DNA of 64,000 nt from an uncultured candidate division Zixibacteria bacterium (GCA_903908285.1 CAIVRH010000014.1:139729-203728), one strand, 5' to 3'; positions 35,974 through 45,011 are shown, counted from the first letter of the stretch. A program made the numbers and translations. Notes: generated by a model from the letters alone, not told the origin.

Positions 35974-36051
35974 AAATTTAATTTCTTTTGTATCCGTTAT
36001 TCTTCATTAGTCATCTGTTATTATGTTTTTGAACTCACCCCCTTGATCCCC

Positions 36052-36276
36052 CTCTCTTATCAGAGAGGGGGAGACTGAAGGGAATGCTTCTATTTTGCCG
36101 TTATATGGTTCGATAAACTCACCACAAATCCGTTATTCGTCATCAGTCATTCGTTATTTCTTTTGCTCTCTTATCAGAGAGGGGGAGACTGAAGGGAATG
36201 CTTCTATTTTGCCGTCATGGTTCGTTAAACTCACCACAAGTCCGGTGCCGTCATCAATCATTCGTCATTTCTTTTG
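36052..36276. repeat. Tandem duplication of a 114-bp composite repeat in the livH-livM spacer
   Basis: Unit 1 (36052-36165) and unit 2 (36166-36276) share CTCTCTTATCAGAGAG hairpin, GACTGAAGGGAATGCTTC, ATTTTGCCGT, AACTCACCACAA, then an ATTCGTCAT-type phrase and TTCTTTTG. They differ by point changes and a few bases. The spacer from 35974 to 36277 holds no gene. Confidence 0.8.
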
Positions 36277-36277
36277 T

Positions 36278-37180
36278 TTATACTTTCTCCCCCGTAAATG
36301 CACCCATCAGTCCTGATGGTTTAAATAAAAGTATAATGATCAGAATCGCGAAAGCGATAGCATCTCTATAGGTGGAGGAGACGTATCCCACCACCATCAC
36401 TTCGGCTATGCCCATAATCATTCCGCCCAACATGGCTCCGGGAATGTTGCCAATTCCGCCTAAAACCGCTGCCACAAAGGCTTTTATCCCGGGCATTATC
36501 CCCATCAAAGGTTCTATCTTGGGATTGGTTAAAGCCACCAGGACACCTGCTGCTGCTGCCAATGCCGAACCGATCATAAAGGTGATGGAGATGATCCGGT
36601 CGACGGAGATTCCCATGAGGGATGCGGCATCCCGGTTGAAGGAGACCGCCCGCATGGCTTTGCCGGTTTTGGTTTTTTTGATAAAAAGCTGGAGTGATGC
36701 CATCAGGCACAAGGATACCACCAGAACGATTAATTGCTGATTGGTGAGGATTATCCCTCCGCTTGAGATCACGTCACTTTTAGTAATTATCTGGGGGAAA
36801 AATTTGGGATCGGCACCGAAGATCAATTGACCCGCATTCTCCAAAAACAAGGATATGCCGATGGCGGTTATCAAAGCAGTCAATCGGGGAGCTTTTCTTA
36901 AGGGTTTATATGCTCCCCGCTCTATAATAAATCCCAGGAGCGCGCAAACCAGCATGGCGAACAGGAATACCACCACCGCTCCAAAGAGGGTCGGCTCCTG
37001 TCCCAGATCCAGCCACCGGACCGCATAGAATCCGGCAAAAGCACCCACCATGTACACGTCCCCGTGGGCGAAATTGATCAGCCTCAACACCCCGTAGACC
37101 ATGGTATAGCCCAAAGCGATCAGGGCGTAGATCGAGCCCCAGGCGATACCGTTGATTAGCTGTTGGAGGAATTCAGACAT
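36278..37180 (-). CDS. livH: Branched-chain amino acid ABC transporter permease LivH
   Basis: Inner-membrane permease, 300 residues with about eight helices. Diagnostic blocks are 'INGIAWGSIYALIALGYTMV', 'RLINFAHGDVYMVGAF', 'MRAVSFNRDAASLMGISV' and 'FVAAVLGGIGNIPGAMLGG'. Forms the heterodimeric pore with LivM. AGGACT lies a few bases before the ATG. The four-helix-bundle gene is 179 bp upstream. Confidence 0.95.
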   Translation of the reverse strand: MSEFLQQLINGIAWGSIYALIALGYTMVYGVLRLINFAHGDVYMVGAFAGFYAVRWLDLGQEPTLFGAVVVFLFAMLVCALLGFIIERGAYKPLRKAPRLTALITAIGISLFLENAGQLIFGADPKFFPQIITKSDVISSGGIILTNQQLIVLVVSLCLMASLQLFIKKTKTGKAMRAVSFNRDAASLMGISVDRIISITFMIGSALAAAAGVLVALTNPKIEPLMGIMPGIKAFVAAVLGGIGNIPGAMLGGMIMGIAEVMVVGYVSSTYRDAIAFAILIIILLFKPSGLMGAFTGEKV

Positions 37181-37359
37181 TAATATAGTCCTGATGACGA
37201 ATGACTGATAACGGATGAAGGATAAAACCTAAGGGAGTCACGATATTTGAAGGATGGTGGATAACTTGTGATGGATGACGGATAAAGGCATTAGGAAAAC
37301 AAATAGCTGACAAGAAAGAAATGGAAATCCGTTTTTTCATTTTGTAAACAGAATTGTTT

Positions 37360-37731
37360 TCAAAGGTTTTTCTTCTTCAAAAACGAAATAAGAGCGCCTA
37401 TCTGTTTAGAAAGTGATTTAGTTCTTTCCAGTAATATCTCTGACTCGTTTTTATTCACATATCCCAATTCGATACAGATGAGTATTTGACTTCTTACCTC
37501 AGACACAGATCCTTTAGCGATATATAAAAACCTGATAAATTCCTTTCTCGAACTCCTGTCAAAACCTTCTGCAATATTACTAGATATAGAAAGGGAAGCT
37601 GATCTGATTTGATTGGTTAGGCACCAGTCTTTTGCAAGCCTTCCTTCCTTAGTCAGCTTATATATCCATACCGCCAAGTCTCTTGATTCCTTCCAAATTG
37701 GCAAATCCTCAAAATCTCTATATACAGGCAT
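37360..37731 (-). CDS. Four-helix bundle protein (S23/IVP family)
   Basis: A 123-residue all-helical protein: 'FEDLPIWKESRDLAVWIY', 'IRSASLSISSNIAEGFDR' and 'RFLYIAKGSVSEVRSQILIC' are the family signature. These proteins were first noted in intervening sequences of 23S rRNA genes (hence 'S23') but are also scattered as free-standing genes; function is unknown. Here it lies inside the liv operon between livK and livH, flanked on both sides by phrase repeats, which suggests it arrived as an insertion. Confidence 0.9.
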   Translation of the reverse strand: MPVYRDFEDLPIWKESRDLAVWIYKLTKEGRLAKDWCLTNQIRSASLSISSNIAEGFDRSSRKEFIRFLYIAKGSVSEVRSQILICIELGYVNKNESEILLERTKSLSKQIGALISFLKKKNL

Positions 37732-37744
37732 CTTCTATCCGATA

Positions 37745-37845
37745 TTTTTCATCAATCATTGACCATTGATTTCTTCTTTTATCCATCTTTAATCATTGGA
37801 TATGGATTCTATCCGTCATCAGTCATTCGTCATACGTCATATTTT
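37745..37845. repeat. ATCCGTCATCAGTCATTCG-type phrase cluster
   Basis: The livK-to-four-helix spacer consists of degenerate words such as ATCCGTCATCAGTCATTCG and CATCAATCATTGACC. A mirrored cluster occurs at 37196-37300 on the other side of the four-helix gene. Confidence 0.6.
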
Positions 37846-39059
37846 CAAGGATTGATCGTCTCGACAAACATAACCTTCCCCCCCTCGATTTTGACGACCA
37901 CCGCCGTCTTTTTAGCATTTCGATTCTCGTCAATGGTAATCATTCCGGTTACTCCGGGGAAATCCTTGGTTTTTGCTAGGGCATCCCGGATCGGTTGACG
38001 GTTCCCGGGGGTATTGATTGCTTCCATCAAGTAAGAGGCTTTGGGATTCTCCTTATATGCTTTCTTTATATTCTGCTCCTGCAAGATTCCGGATCGTTTT
38101 ATGGCATCGAAAGCGATCTTGGCGGCATCGTAGCCCAAGGGAGCCATGGCGTCGGGGGTTTCGTTATACCTGGTTTTATATTCGGTGATGAACTTTTGAA
38201 TCTCCGGTCTGGGGTCCTCCGGAGTGTAGTGGTTGCTGTAATAGGTATTCTCCAGAGCTTTACCGCCTATTTCCACCAGACGGGGTGAATCCCATCCGTC
38301 CCCACCGATCAAGGGAACTTTGATTCCCAAGTCCCTCGCTTGCCGTGCAATCAAGCCGATCTCGGTATAATAACCGGGGATGAAGATAACTTCCGGGTTT
38401 TTGGCTTTAAGGGAAGTCAATTGCGCCCTGAACTCTATATCCCCTTCGGCGTATGATTCTTCGGCTATCACCTGACCTCCTAAACCGGTGAAGGTTTCGG
38501 TAAAAAATTGAGCCAAGCCCACGCTGTAATCATTCTTAATATCTTTGAGAATTGCAGCCTTGCTCACCTTTAAGGTATTGCGGGCGAATTTGGCCATCAC
38601 TTCCCCCTGAAAAGGATCGATGAAACAGACCCTAAAGATATAATCCCCCACCTGGGTTACCTTGGGATTGGTGGAGGCCGGGGTAATCAAAGGTATTTTC
38701 GCATCCTGACAAATCGGGGCGCCGGCCAAGGTGCGGGAGGATGCCACCTCTCCCAAAATCATCAACACCTTGTCTTGATTGATCAGCTTCTTGACCGCGG
38801 TGGCAGCCTCTTCCGGTTTGGACTGGTCATCCTCCACCACGATCTTGAACCGCTTCCCCTCCATTCCTCCGGTCTGATTCAGCTCATCCAAAGCCATCTC
38901 GATTCCTCTTTGGGTCGATTTCCCGAAAGTAGCGGTCACACCGGTCAAAGAGCCGAATTCACCCAGTACTATCACATCCTCTTTCTGGGCACAGGAAAAA
39001 ATGAACAGACATAAAATCACTCCCATAACTCCCCACCATAAACCGGAACTTCTTTTCAT
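37845..39059 (-). CDS. livK: Branched-chain amino acid ABC transporter substrate-binding lipoprotein LivK-like
   Basis: Periplasmic binding protein of type I fold that feeds LivHMGF. Start ATG 39059 is preceded by GGAGG and gives 'MKRSSGLWWGVMGVILCLFI' with lipobox 'IFSC', so it is a lipoprotein of about 404 residues. The frame's earlier ATG (39167) lies upstream of the promoter and is rejected. Core blocks are 'GSLTGVTATFGKSTQRGIEM', 'VVEDDQSKPEEAATAVKKLI', 'TPASTNPKVTQVGDYIFR' and 'IKVPLIGGDGWDSP'. Ligand is probably leucine/isoleucine/valine or a related amide; not provable here. Confidence 0.93.
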   Translation of the reverse strand: MKRSSGLWWGVMGVILCLFIFSCAQKEDVIVLGEFGSLTGVTATFGKSTQRGIEMALDELNQTGGMEGKRFKIVVEDDQSKPEEAATAVKKLINQDKVLMILGEVASSRTLAGAPICQDAKIPLITPASTNPKVTQVGDYIFRVCFIDPFQGEVMAKFARNTLKVSKAAILKDIKNDYSVGLAQFFTETFTGLGGQVIAEESYAEGDIEFRAQLTSLKAKNPEVIFIPGYYTEIGLIARQARDLGIKVPLIGGDGWDSPRLVEIGGKALENTYYSNHYTPEDPRPEIQKFITEYKTRYNETPDAMAPLGYDAAKIAFDAIKRSGILQEQNIKKAYKENPKASYLMEAINTPGNRQPIRDALAKTKDFPGVTGMITIDENRNAKKTAVVVKIEGGKVMFVETINP

Positions 39060-39117
39060 CAATATCCTCCTGCATTTACCAGCATCCAGGGGTGCAAAAA
39101 CCACCGATTTTTCTAAG

Positions 39118-39146
39118 TAGATATATCCGCAGCCCGCATTTGTCAA
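39118..39146 (-). promoter_or_regulatory. Sigma-70 promoter of the liv operon
   Basis: On the minus strand, -35 TTGACA (39146-39141), a 17-bp spacer and -10 TATCTA (39123-39118), 58 bp before the livK ATG. All liv genes are on this strand, so it probably drives livK, the four-helix gene, livH, livM, livG and livF, with possible attenuation at the repeat structures. Confidence 0.75.
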
Positions 39147-39214
39147 GCTCTTTTTGGGCTGATGCACGCTGTTTGTTCGTTCACTACATCGTCAGCATAC
39201 CTGAGACTGTCCGT

Positions 39215-41206
39215 TTACTTCACTTTCGTCGTCTCTTCTTCCTTCGAGGTTTTGGTCTCTAATTTTTTGAGGATTTCCATTACGTCCTGAGTTCGACCGG
39301 GGTCTCCTTTCCACCAGCGAACAAAATTCTTTAAATTATCTATCGCCTCCTGTTTCCTGCTTAGTTGACGATAGATATTCCCCAGCTGCAAGTAGGCTAG
39401 CGCATCTTGAGGATCATATTCCAATGTCTTTTTGTATTCCTGGATGGACTGCTCCAGCATTCCTTTACCCAGGAAGACCCCGGCGAGAAGATAATGCACT
39501 TTCGGATCGTCCTCCCTGACTTGAAGCGATAGCTGGTAGTACTTTTGAGCCTGCTCCAAAAGCCCCTGATTAAAGTATTCTATTCCGATGTTATACCAAA
39601 CGAAAGCGCTATCTGCACCATTTTGTATCGCCTTTTCATAGTATTCCAAAGCCAACCGGTGCTTTCCCTGATCCCCATATATTGATCCCAGATTGGTATA
39701 TGCATTACCCAGACCGGGATTATACTCGATGGCTTTCTGGTATTCCTCTTCGGCTTTGGCATTATCCCCTTTTTGGGAATATACCACCCCCAGGGTATAG
39801 TGTGCCTTTCCCGGGTTTGCCGAGGAATATCCGGGAATCGGTAAATTGACTAAAGTCAAAATTGCAACAAAGATTATAAGATATTTCCCCAATTCAGAAT
39901 ACTTTCCCCGTTTTGCCGCCGAGACGAACCAGTTCAGTGCGTATGCCGCAAAAAGGATCAGCACCGGAAGAATAGGAACCCGATACCGCTCCGTTACAAA
40001 AAAGAGAATTATGCTTAGCATATAAACAAACAGGAAGATTTCTAAAACCACCACATCCTTTTTATCTTTGTGCGCCAGCATGATCCCCACCAGAGCTAAG
40101 GCAGCAATCATTCCCAAGGGGAAATAAATCACAAACCTCCAGATTAAAGGCTTCAAAATAGGCGCACTTCTGGCAAAGAAATAAAAATCTTTATTATTGG
40201 ACAATTCGTTTCCATTCCAGAAAAGCACCAGCTTCTTCAGCATCAATTTTAGGAATTTGAAAGGCTGGGTCCCTGCGAATTTCAAACCTTCCCGGTACCA
40301 GAACCGGGATACCTCCGAAGGTTTTAAAGTCTTGCCGGCAGATTTCTCCGCTATTCTTATGGCATCCTCATATGATCCCCACCAGGTGGCTCGGCCTCCC
40401 GGAAGAATGGCAGAAGCGCCGTCCGCTTGGGGATTATTCCCGATGTAGAAATTCATCCCCCCCTGCGAGGAGATAAGAACCAAATCATGGCCCTTGACAT
40501 AATTTCTTAACGTTACCGGCAAGATCACAAGCATCGTTCCCAGAGCCAGACATCCTGCATAAATCATGGCTTTACTGCCTAAAATCCTAAAAATTCCGAT
40601 CCGGCCGTGACCGGTTGATCTTATCAATATCCAGAAGAAAAAGACCATCCCCACCAAAAGGATATTGGGTCGGATCAGGGCGGATAAACCCAAAAGCATT
40701 CCGCCGAGAATCCATCTTCGATATGAAGGCTTCTCTCTTGCCCGGATAATAGCCAAAATCACCAGCAAGCCCGAAAACACCTCCAGCACCGGTAGGAGAA
40801 GTTCCCCGTCAAAGAAGATCATGACCCCGTAAAGAGAAGCCATCACCCCGGCAATAGCCGCCACTCTTCTATTGAAAACCTTCTGGCCCACCCAATAGAC
40901 TAAGACGCAACTTAAAGACCCGATGAAGAATTGGATCAGCCGAACCGCCAAGAAGTTCCGGCCGAGCATCCGGTAAATCAGCGCCAGGAAATAAGGATAA
41001 AGCGGAGCACGAAAAAAAACTCCACCGTGAATTTCCTCTCCTTTTAAGATCATCTGAGCCCACTGATCGTGATATTCAGCATCCATGGTGGGGGTATCGA
41101 AGAGCGGAGAACTCCTCATTTCAAACAGATAAATGCACCTGATGGCAAAAGCCAGAACGAAAATCCCGATGATTATGGATATCTCTTTTGTGCCTGGTTT
41201 TCTCAT
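39215..41206 (-). CDS. GT-C glycosyltransferase (ArnT/PMT-like) with C-terminal TPRs
   Basis: A 663-residue polytopic membrane protein. The first periplasmic loop bears the acidic pair in 'DAEYHDQWA' and 'GVFFRAPLYPYFLALIY', as in PMT/ArnT (GT39/GT83)-type enzymes that use polyprenyl-phosphate sugars. Ten or more helices follow to about 445. From 460 to 650 are TPR units ('NPGKAHYTLGVVYSQKGDNA', 'GNAYTNLGSIYGDQGKHRLA', 'ALAYLQLGNIYRQLSRKQEA'). GAGGATTT precedes the ATG. Same architecture (GT-C plus TPR) as the DUF2723 proteins at 46.7 and 52.7 kb. Acceptor could be protein or lipid. Confidence 0.83.
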   Translation of the reverse strand: MRKPGTKEISIIIGIFVLAFAIRCIYLFEMRSSPLFDTPTMDAEYHDQWAQMILKGEEIHGGVFFRAPLYPYFLALIYRMLGRNFLAVRLIQFFIGSLSCVLVYWVGQKVFNRRVAAIAGVMASLYGVMIFFDGELLLPVLEVFSGLLVILAIIRAREKPSYRRWILGGMLLGLSALIRPNILLVGMVFFFWILIRSTGHGRIGIFRILGSKAMIYAGCLALGTMLVILPVTLRNYVKGHDLVLISSQGGMNFYIGNNPQADGASAILPGGRATWWGSYEDAIRIAEKSAGKTLKPSEVSRFWYREGLKFAGTQPFKFLKLMLKKLVLFWNGNELSNNKDFYFFARSAPILKPLIWRFVIYFPLGMIAALALVGIMLAHKDKKDVVVLEIFLFVYMLSIILFFVTERYRVPILPVLILFAAYALNWFVSAAKRGKYSELGKYLIIFVAILTLVNLPIPGYSSANPGKAHYTLGVVYSQKGDNAKAEEEYQKAIEYNPGLGNAYTNLGSIYGDQGKHRLALEYYEKAIQNGADSAFVWYNIGIEYFNQGLLEQAQKYYQLSLQVREDDPKVHYLLAGVFLGKGMLEQSIQEYKKTLEYDPQDALAYLQLGNIYRQLSRKQEAIDNLKNFVRWWKGDPGRTQDVMEILKKLETKTSKEEETTKVK

Positions 41207-41353
41207 AAATCCTCAATCTTCGATTTTTCAAGCTAATCACAAATCCTTTTAAAGTCAAGCAATTACCAAGGGTCTTTCCCCGCATTACCTCACCGCCATT
41301 TAAGTTCCGAAGCTCTGTCGGAATTAGTTTCTCGGAGACCCTGCCGAAAATTC

Positions 41354-41382
41354 TTGACAGTCGTAAGAGGTTATCATAAATT
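41354..41382 (+). promoter_or_regulatory. Sigma-70 promoter of purF
   Basis: TTGACA (41354-41359), 17-bp spacer and TAAATT (41377-41382), 39 bp upstream of the purF start. No PurR-like palindrome or purine riboswitch was recognised. Confidence 0.7.
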
Positions 41383-41420
41383 TGGTTTTTGTCGTATAAA
41401 TAGGTTCAACCAGGAGCAAT

Positions 41421-42839
41421 ATGATAGAGAAGCTGATCCATGAAGAATGCGGAGTCTTTGGTATCTTTGGGGCAAAGAAAGCAGCCGAGCTGACTTATCT
41501 CGGTCTTTACTCTTTGCAGCACAGAGGGCAGGAAGGAGCCGGGATAGTATCTTCCAACGGGGAAAAGTTTTATCAGCATAGGGGGTTGGGGGAGGTTAAT
41601 GAAGTCTTCGCCAAAAAGGAAAACTTGAATGAGCTGAAAGGGGATTTGGCCATCGGGCATAACCGTTACTCCACCACCGGCGCCTCATCCTCGGTGAACG
41701 TTCAACCCCTTTTAATCACCTACCGGAAAGGAAATTTAGCCTTGGCGCATAACGGCAACCTGACCAATTCCTATAGCTTACGCTCAAAAATGGAGAAAAC
41801 CGGCTCCATTTTTCAAACCTCCAGCGATAGTGAGATAATTCTACACCTGGTGGCTCGTTCCAAAAAAGAGACGGTGGAGGAGATGATCCAGGATGCACTG
41901 GGGAAGGTAAAAGGAGCATTCTCCGTGGTCTTCAATACCGGTGATTCCTTGATTGCCGCCAGAGATCCCAACGGATTTCGCCCACTGGCCCTGGGCAAAG
42001 TCAACAGCTCTTGGGTGGTGGCATCCGAAACCTGTGCTTTTGATATCATCGGAGCGAAATACGAGCGGGATATCGAGCCGGGAGAGGTGGTGGTGATCAA
42101 CCGTAAAGGAGTCAAATCCTATTCCCCTTTCAAACCGATAAAACACGCTTTTTGTATTTTTGAATTCATCTACTTTGCCCGCCCGGACAGCATGATCTAC
42201 GGAGAAATGGTGGACAAAATCCGACGGAGACTGGGAAAACAGCTGGCCAAGGAAAAGCCGGCACAAGCCGATATCGTGATCTCGGTCCCCGACTCATCCA
42301 ATACCGCCACCTTGGGTTATTGCGAGGAATCCGGGATAAAGTATGAGGTGGGTTTGATCCGCAATCATTACATCGGCCGGACCTTCATCGAGCCGGAACA
42401 GACCATCCGGGATTTGGATGCCCGGATCAAGTTCAATCCGGTCAGAGGCGCGCTCAAGGACAAGCGGGTAGTGGTGGTGGACGATTCCATAGTCCGGGGC
42501 ACTACCAGCAGGAAACTCATCAAGATGCTGAGAAATGCGGGGGCGAAAGAAGTGCATTTCCGGGTAAGCTCACCCCCCATCACCTCCCCCTGTTTTTACG
42601 GAATCGACATGCCCACCCGGGAGGAACTGATCGCCTCTTCCCAGACGGTGGAACAGATCAGAAAATTCCTGGATGTGGACAGTTTAGGCTATCTTTCGCT
42701 TAATGGAATGCTCTCACTGCACTCCCTGGAGGGGAAAGACTTCTGCGCGGCATGCTTCTCCGGAAAATATCCCACCAAGATAGAAAACAACTGCGGGAAG
42801 TTTGTGCTAGAAAGAAAATGCTGTGGACAATCCTATTGA
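41421..42839 (+). CDS. purF: Amidophosphoribosyltransferase
   Basis: First committed enzyme of de novo purine synthesis (PRPP plus glutamine to phosphoribosylamine). 472 residues. The N-terminal propeptide of nine residues precedes the Ntn nucleophile C10 in 'HEECGVFGIFG', as in the Bacillus-type, 4Fe-4S-containing class. Four candidate cluster cysteines are present: 'HAFCIFEFIYFARPDS', 'TSPCFYGIDMPTREEL' and 'DFCAACFSGKYP'. The PRPP-binding loop is 'VVVVDDSIVRGTTSRKLI'. AGGAGCAAT precedes the ATG. It stands alone; other pur genes are not in the window. Confidence 0.98.
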   Translation: MIEKLIHEECGVFGIFGAKKAAELTYLGLYSLQHRGQEGAGIVSSNGEKFYQHRGLGEVNEVFAKKENLNELKGDLAIGHNRYSTTGASSSVNVQPLLITYRKGNLALAHNGNLTNSYSLRSKMEKTGSIFQTSSDSEIILHLVARSKKETVEEMIQDALGKVKGAFSVVFNTGDSLIAARDPNGFRPLALGKVNSSWVVASETCAFDIIGAKYERDIEPGEVVVINRKGVKSYSPFKPIKHAFCIFEFIYFARPDSMIYGEMVDKIRRRLGKQLAKEKPAQADIVISVPDSSNTATLGYCEESGIKYEVGLIRNHYIGRTFIEPEQTIRDLDARIKFNPVRGALKDKRVVVVDDSIVRGTTSRKLIKMLRNAGAKEVHFRVSSPPITSPCFYGIDMPTREELIASSQTVEQIRKFLDVDSLGYLSLNGMLSLHSLEGKDFCAACFSGKYPTKIENNCGKFVLERKCCGQSY

Positions 42840-42934
42840 CCGGGAGTAAAATTTAAGTTGTCGGTAATTGCTATTCACCAATTGAATCCTGCTTTTTATA
42901 ATAAATATAATCTCATTAACTGAATCATAACCCT

Positions 42935-43366
42935 GTGGGTAGAATCCATTCCCTCTCTCAAAAAAGCGAAATCCGCCGTTTTGTCAAATTTTGCCTGGTG
43001 GGGGGATCCGGTGTTTTGGTCAACATGTTCTTTCTGTGGTTTTTCACCGAGAAAGCAAAATTCTATTATCTTCTCTCCAGCCTGATAGCCATCGAGATAT
43101 CGGTTTTGAGTAACTATGTTCTGAACGACCTTTGGACCTGGCATGACCGGGGGAAAGAGGGAAAAACCGAGTATTTCAAACGAATGCTGCAGTACCATCT
43201 ATCCAGCAGCGCTGCCATATTGGCTAATCTTTCCATCCTCTGGCTTTTGACCGAGCTGGCTCATATCTATTACCTTATTTCTAATCTCTTTGGGATTCTG
43301 TGCGGAACGTTTTTAAATTATTTTCTTAACGACCGCTGGACCTTTAAACACAGAAGACAGGTGTGA
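42935..43366 (+). CDS. GtrA family membrane protein
   Basis: A 143-residue protein with four transmembrane helices in the GtrA pattern: 'RFVKFCLVGGSGVLVNMFFL', 'SNYVLNDLWTW', a charged cytoplasmic loop, and the repeat-like 'LNYFLNDRWTF' at the end. GtrA proteins are thought to flip or handle polyprenyl-phosphate-linked sugars for surface glycosylation. The start is GTG; no strong Shine-Dalgarno. Followed by a MITE-like element and a GT87-like gene, and near the DUF2723 cluster. Confidence 0.9.
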   Translation: MGRIHSLSQKSEIRRFVKFCLVGGSGVLVNMFFLWFFTEKAKFYYLLSSLIAIEISVLSNYVLNDLWTWHDRGKEGKTEYFKRMLQYHLSSSAAILANLSILWLLTELAHIYYLISNLFGILCGTFLNYFLNDRWTFKHRRQV

Positions 43367-43381
43367 TATCCCTCTACCTTT

Positions 43382-43512
43382 AGAGGGTGTGTCATATTTG
43401 GGTTTTGATTTTGTAGCCGCAATCTTTAGATTGCGTAAGTTATTGTAATCCAAAGAACTTTTTTTCGCCCATACGGGCGGCTACAAAAAAACTAAATTAT
43501 GACACAGTCTCT
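43382..43512. mobile_element. MITE-like inverted-repeat element, about 131 bp
   Basis: Terminal inverted repeats AGAGGGTGTGTCATA (43382-43396) and TATGACACAGTCTCT (43498-43512) match at 13 of 15 positions. Inside is a second perfect 12-bp inverted repeat (TTTTGTAGCCGC 43409-43420 with 43477-43488), and two small palindromes (AATCTTTAGATT, GCCCATACGGGC). No transposase is encoded and no target-site duplication is obvious. The ends resemble those of some insertion sequences, but the family is not identified. Confidence 0.55.
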
Positions 43513-43649
43513 TACAAAAGAGGGGAAGGGCTTAAACAAAATTCAGCAAATTCAAAGAGTAAACTGAAAAATTCAAGCAGACGCTTGCCCGTCTGGGCAA
43601 AATTGCAATACATAGTTAAAAATCTGCTTAATGTTAGTTTGTAAGTTAC

Positions 43650-44864
43650 ATGAATATGCGAGTATCCTCCCTCTCGAAGAAAGACTATCTCCGAATAATC
43701 CTCTGGGTAATTTTAACCATTATCGTGCTGGGTTATTTTCGGAATACCTTGAGAAAGGGGATGAATGATTTCCGGGTGGTGCATCGGGCAGCCGGGCGGG
43801 TTTTGCATCGGGAGAATCTTTACAATTTCGATGACGGGCATTACCTTTACAAATACTCCCCCTTTTTTGCCGTTCTGGTAGCTCCGCTGGGACTATTATC
43901 TTTCAAAGCGGGTGAGGTGATCTGGCTTCTGGGCATGTGCCTTTGTCTTTCTTTCGTTTTGACTCAATGCAAAAGGATGATCCTGGGGGATAAACCACCT
44001 CCCCTCTATTTGTATATTCTGACCATACTCTTTGCCTCCAAGTTTCTGGTACGCGAGATCACCCTGGGGCAAACCGATTTTTTGATCCTGGTTTTCGTTT
44101 TTCTGTTCATCTCCTTTACCGATAAGGAAAAGTATTTCCTGTCTGGATTATTTCTTTCCCTGGCGGTCATGATCAAACCCTCCTGTTTGATCTTTGTCCC
44201 CTATCTGTTGTATAAGGGAAGAATCAAATTAATCGTCTATTCGGCGATCACCGGCGCTCTGCTTTTGCTTGTTCCGTCTCTAATTTATGGTTTTCCCACT
44301 AACCTGTCTCTTCTTGCTGGTTGGAAGACGGTGATGTCCGTTTCGTCACCCCCGCTTTTAGCGGTAGACTTGAATCAATCCCTGTTTGCTTTCTTTTACC
44401 GATTCCTGACACCTACGCCACAGCACGTTAACATTTTGAACCTGAATTATACCTCGGTGAAGGTGCTGATATACATTATCATATTAAGTTTATTCTTTTT
44501 TCTGCTCTTTTTGAATCGCAGATCAAAATATGCAGAAGGAATTCTCTTCCAACATAGGGAATGTATCGAATACTCACTCCTGTTGATCTTTATGTCTCTT
44601 TTTTCCCCCTTAGGCTGGGTCCAGAATTATTCCTCTTCCATATTGGCACTCATGATCCTGATTTATTATGTTTTGAAAACAGGTTTCCGGGATAAATTCA
44701 CAGTCAGCTTGATGCTTTTGTTTTTCATCCTGGTGGATCTAATAAATTTCGAGATAGTGGGAAGAAGAATGAACGATTATTCCCTGTATCTTTCCTTTCT
44801 CACCTGGGGAATTTTCATTTTGATTTTCTGTATATCCAGGCTCAGATTATCGAAAATTGTTTGA
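43650..44864 (+). CDS. DUF2029/GT87-like membrane glycosyltransferase
   Basis: A 404-residue polytopic protein. Residues 35-62 ('GMNDFRVVHRAAGRVLHREN' then 'LYNF') give the GT87 loop with the D-F pair that binds the polyprenyl-phosphate sugar. Later motifs are 'YKYSPFFAVLVAPLGLLSFK', 'GQTDFLILVFVFLFI' and 'AVMIKPSCLIFVPYLLYKGR'. The family includes actinobacterial alpha-mannosyltransferases that use polyprenyl-phosphomannose; the sugar here is unknown. Flanked by repeats; a possible partner of GtrA and of the GT2 at 54.7 kb. Confidence 0.85.
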   Translation: MNMRVSSLSKKDYLRIILWVILTIIVLGYFRNTLRKGMNDFRVVHRAAGRVLHRENLYNFDDGHYLYKYSPFFAVLVAPLGLLSFKAGEVIWLLGMCLCLSFVLTQCKRMILGDKPPPLYLYILTILFASKFLVREITLGQTDFLILVFVFLFISFTDKEKYFLSGLFLSLAVMIKPSCLIFVPYLLYKGRIKLIVYSAITGALLLLVPSLIYGFPTNLSLLAGWKTVMSVSSPPLLAVDLNQSLFAFFYRFLTPTPQHVNILNLNYTSVKVLIYIIILSLFFFLLFLNRRSKYAEGILFQHRECIEYSLLLIFMSLFSPLGWVQNYSSSILALMILIYYVLKTGFRDKFTVSLMLLFFILVDLINFEIVGRRMNDYSLYLSFLTWGIFILIFCISRLRLSKIV

Positions 44865-44949
44865 AAACTCAAGATACCCCCTCTTTCATATCCAGCTTTT
44901 GAATCTTCCATTTCTAACGCCGGTTGGTTTTCCTGCCGATAATAAAACC

Positions 44950-44995
44950 AGTCATTAATCATCCGTCATAATTCATGATAATCAGTCATTATCAG
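44950..44995. repeat. CATCCGTCATAATTCATGA-type phrase repeat
   Basis: Degenerate words CAGTCATTAATCATCCGTCA and AATCAGTCATTATCAGG directly upstream of the sigma-54 regulator gene. Same family as 33156-33190. Confidence 0.55.
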
Positions 44996-45011
44996 GTTTT
45001 TTAGGGGGTAT

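Noticed and set aside
39060..39167. Longer livK start at ATG 39167.
   Set aside because: It lies upstream of the predicted promoter and would destroy the lipoprotein signal; ATG 39059 has a good GGAGG.
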